The notes under the pieces were generated by a model that had not been told where the DNA came from, searched no databases, and saw only the letters and a program-made list of their open reading frames with translations. From positions 1-14,782 of the forward strand of contig MEVN01000045.1 of the NCBI GenBank assembly GCA_001772985.1: a DNA stretch of 14,782 nt. The letters run 5' to 3'. This stretch comes from a candidate division WWE3 bacterium RIFCSPLOWO2_12_FULL_36_10. GTDB lineage: Bacteria; Patescibacteriota; WWE3; UBA101185; UBA10185. Shown piece after piece: positions 13,815-14,782 of the stretch. Each line of letters starts with the position of its first letter. Position 1 is the stretch's first letter. The translations under genes and the position numbers were made by a program.

Positions 13815-14702
13815 ATTTAATACTTCACATATACGTTGAATATAGATGTCATCAAGCGGTTTTCTGCCGTATAAATACGTTTGCATCAAGCTAAGTATTT
13901 CCTCACTTTGTTCTTTGTTAACATACCGATAATATATAGTTTCTTTCTTTGGGTTATTGAAAAACTTTCTTCCTAGAATACCGGGGAATAAAGCAGCGGC
14001 AGTTAACTCATTGACAACACGGATCATTTCCGCATCATCGCCAAAATAGTCATTAAGTAATTTTCTAAAATGTTTTTTATCAAAATATATGTGAATTATC
14101 TCATGCCATATATTACCAGCCGCTTGAGGAAGATTTTGCAAAGATGATCTTGAAACTTCAAGCGTGATTCTCTTTGATTCATCATCAGCGCTCCCTCCCA
14201 TGCCGCCTGGCGCGGAAATCAAAACATATAAATTGACTCTGAAATTTTTCGGCGGAGAAATAACGCTATATATTATCGAAAGTTCTTCGAATATTTTTTG
14301 TTGATCATTTATATCTTTTAGATAATCAACTAAACATTCTTGCCATTTGTATAATGATTCTTTTTCTAAGCTATATAGTTTATCAAATTTATTACAAAAT
14401 AAATGAAATATATCATTTAAATCAACATATTCTGATTTTTTAATGTGTTTTTTGATTCCGAAAAACCAATCATTCTGACTATAGAAAAAACCGTCGAAAT
14501 CAAATGTTTTATTCTCATATGGGTAATTTTGTCGAATAGTTTTAAATCTGCTCAAAGCTTCTTTTTCCTCTTCGGAAAATGGACCTATAGTTTTCTCCCA
14601 AAATACATTATACGGTTTAATATTGCTAAAATGCCATTCGGATAAGTTCTGAATGAAAAAATAGAAATTTGCCAGATGGCTTACATTTATTAAGAATTTC
14701 AT
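13785..14702 (-). CDS. HEXXH metallopeptidase-like protein
   Basis: A 305-residue protein with a zinc-protease signature IWHEIIHIYF (HEIIH at 200-204) and a following VVNELTAAALFPG, where E232 may be the third ligand; 27 residues separate it from the second His. A Gly-rich stretch (APGGMGGSADDESK, 164-177) precedes the active site. The first 20 residues are moderately hydrophobic but not a clear signal peptide. No family is recognised. The layout (HEXXH, then E in a segment ending in TAAAL) parallels the cassette A protein (HELLH, then E in a segment ending NTTIL). It is convergent with cassette B, so it must have its own promoter to the right of 14702. A role in processing the Trp-rich peptide is inference from position. 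No Shine-Dalgarno sequence precedes ATG 14702. Confidence 0.72.
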   Translation of the reverse strand: MKFLINVSHLANFYFFIQNLSEWHFSNIKPYNVFWEKTIGPFSEEEKEALSRFKTIRQNYPYENKTFDFDGFFYSQNDWFFGIKKHIKKSEYVDLNDIFHLFCNKFDKLYSLEKESLYKWQECLVDYLKDINDQQKIFEELSIIYSVISPPKNFRVNLYVLISAPGGMGGSADDESKRITLEVSRSSLQNLPQAAGNIWHEIIHIYFDKKHFRKLLNDYFGDDAEMIRVVNELTAAALFPGILGRKFFNNPKKETIYYRYVNKEQSEEILSLMQTYLYGRKPLDDIYIQRICEVLNKKAPHTVSV

Positions 14703-14782
14703 TGTTTTTTTGAGTTAATTAAAACCGCTAAAAATAGCAGTTGGCTTAAGACCTTCAAAAATATCTATAAAATTTTATAATC

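Noticed and set aside
14725..14740. Possible second copy of the GCTAAAATAGCAG hairpin seen before the Cys-rich peptide
   Set aside because: Only a 4-bp stem plus a mismatch in AT-rich sequence; likely chance similarity.
1..14782. CRISPR array, tRNA/rRNA genes or insertion sequences
   Set aside because: No regularly spaced repeats, no cloverleaf or rRNA sequence seen, and no transposase or terminal inverted repeats.

Overview
The window looks like an AT-rich bacterial genome segment. My best guess is a member of the Candidate Phyla Radiation (Patescibacteria). This rests on tight gene packing with 1-4 bp overlaps, a histidine kinase with a multi-pass membrane domain, and apparently leaderless starts; no phylogenetic marker gene is present. 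TGA ends many genes, so the UGA-glycine code of some CPR lineages is not used.

Region 1 (about 1-7006, minus strand) is one long operon read right to left. Its order is a SAM-hydroxide adenosyltransferase, a GT4 glycosyltransferase, a GT-A-like sugar transferase, a large GT2-GT9 fusion, a THUMP-domain RNA methyltransferase, a polysaccharide pyruvyl transferase, a DUF4254 protein, and perhaps the first codons of another gene at the edge. Most of it reads as cell-surface polysaccharide synthesis; the two SAM-related genes are unexpected passengers. Just upstream (7011-7146) is a broken XRE-type HTH regulator whose stop lies 4 bases before the first operon gene. A perfect dyad follows at 7189-7209.

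Region 2 (7230-9601, minus strand) is a two-gene operon of a class I SAM methyltransferase and a membrane histidine kinase, joined by an ATGA overlap.

Region 3 (9602-13814, plus strand) is the most interesting part: two adjacent RiPP-like (ribosomally made, post-translationally modified peptide) cassettes. Cassette A has a 59-aa peptide with nine Cys in 22 residues built as a tandem repeat, a radical SAM/SPASM maturase with an N-terminal extension, and an HEXXH metallopeptidase-like protein. Cassette B has a second, dissimilar radical SAM/SPASM enzyme and a 55-aa Trp-rich peptide with WEQ/WDQ repeats, ending in a strong terminator. Each cassette is preceded by the same module: the 5' end of a divergent methyltransferase gene plus a TTGACA promoter. 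It is intact before A and reduced to a 43-codon fragment before B. This suggests a conserved promoter/anchor behind which different peptide cassettes are exchanged.

Region 4 (13785-14702, minus strand) is a convergent gene for a second HEXXH protein, a candidate peptidase partner for cassette B. Its last codons lie inside the cassette B terminator hairpin.
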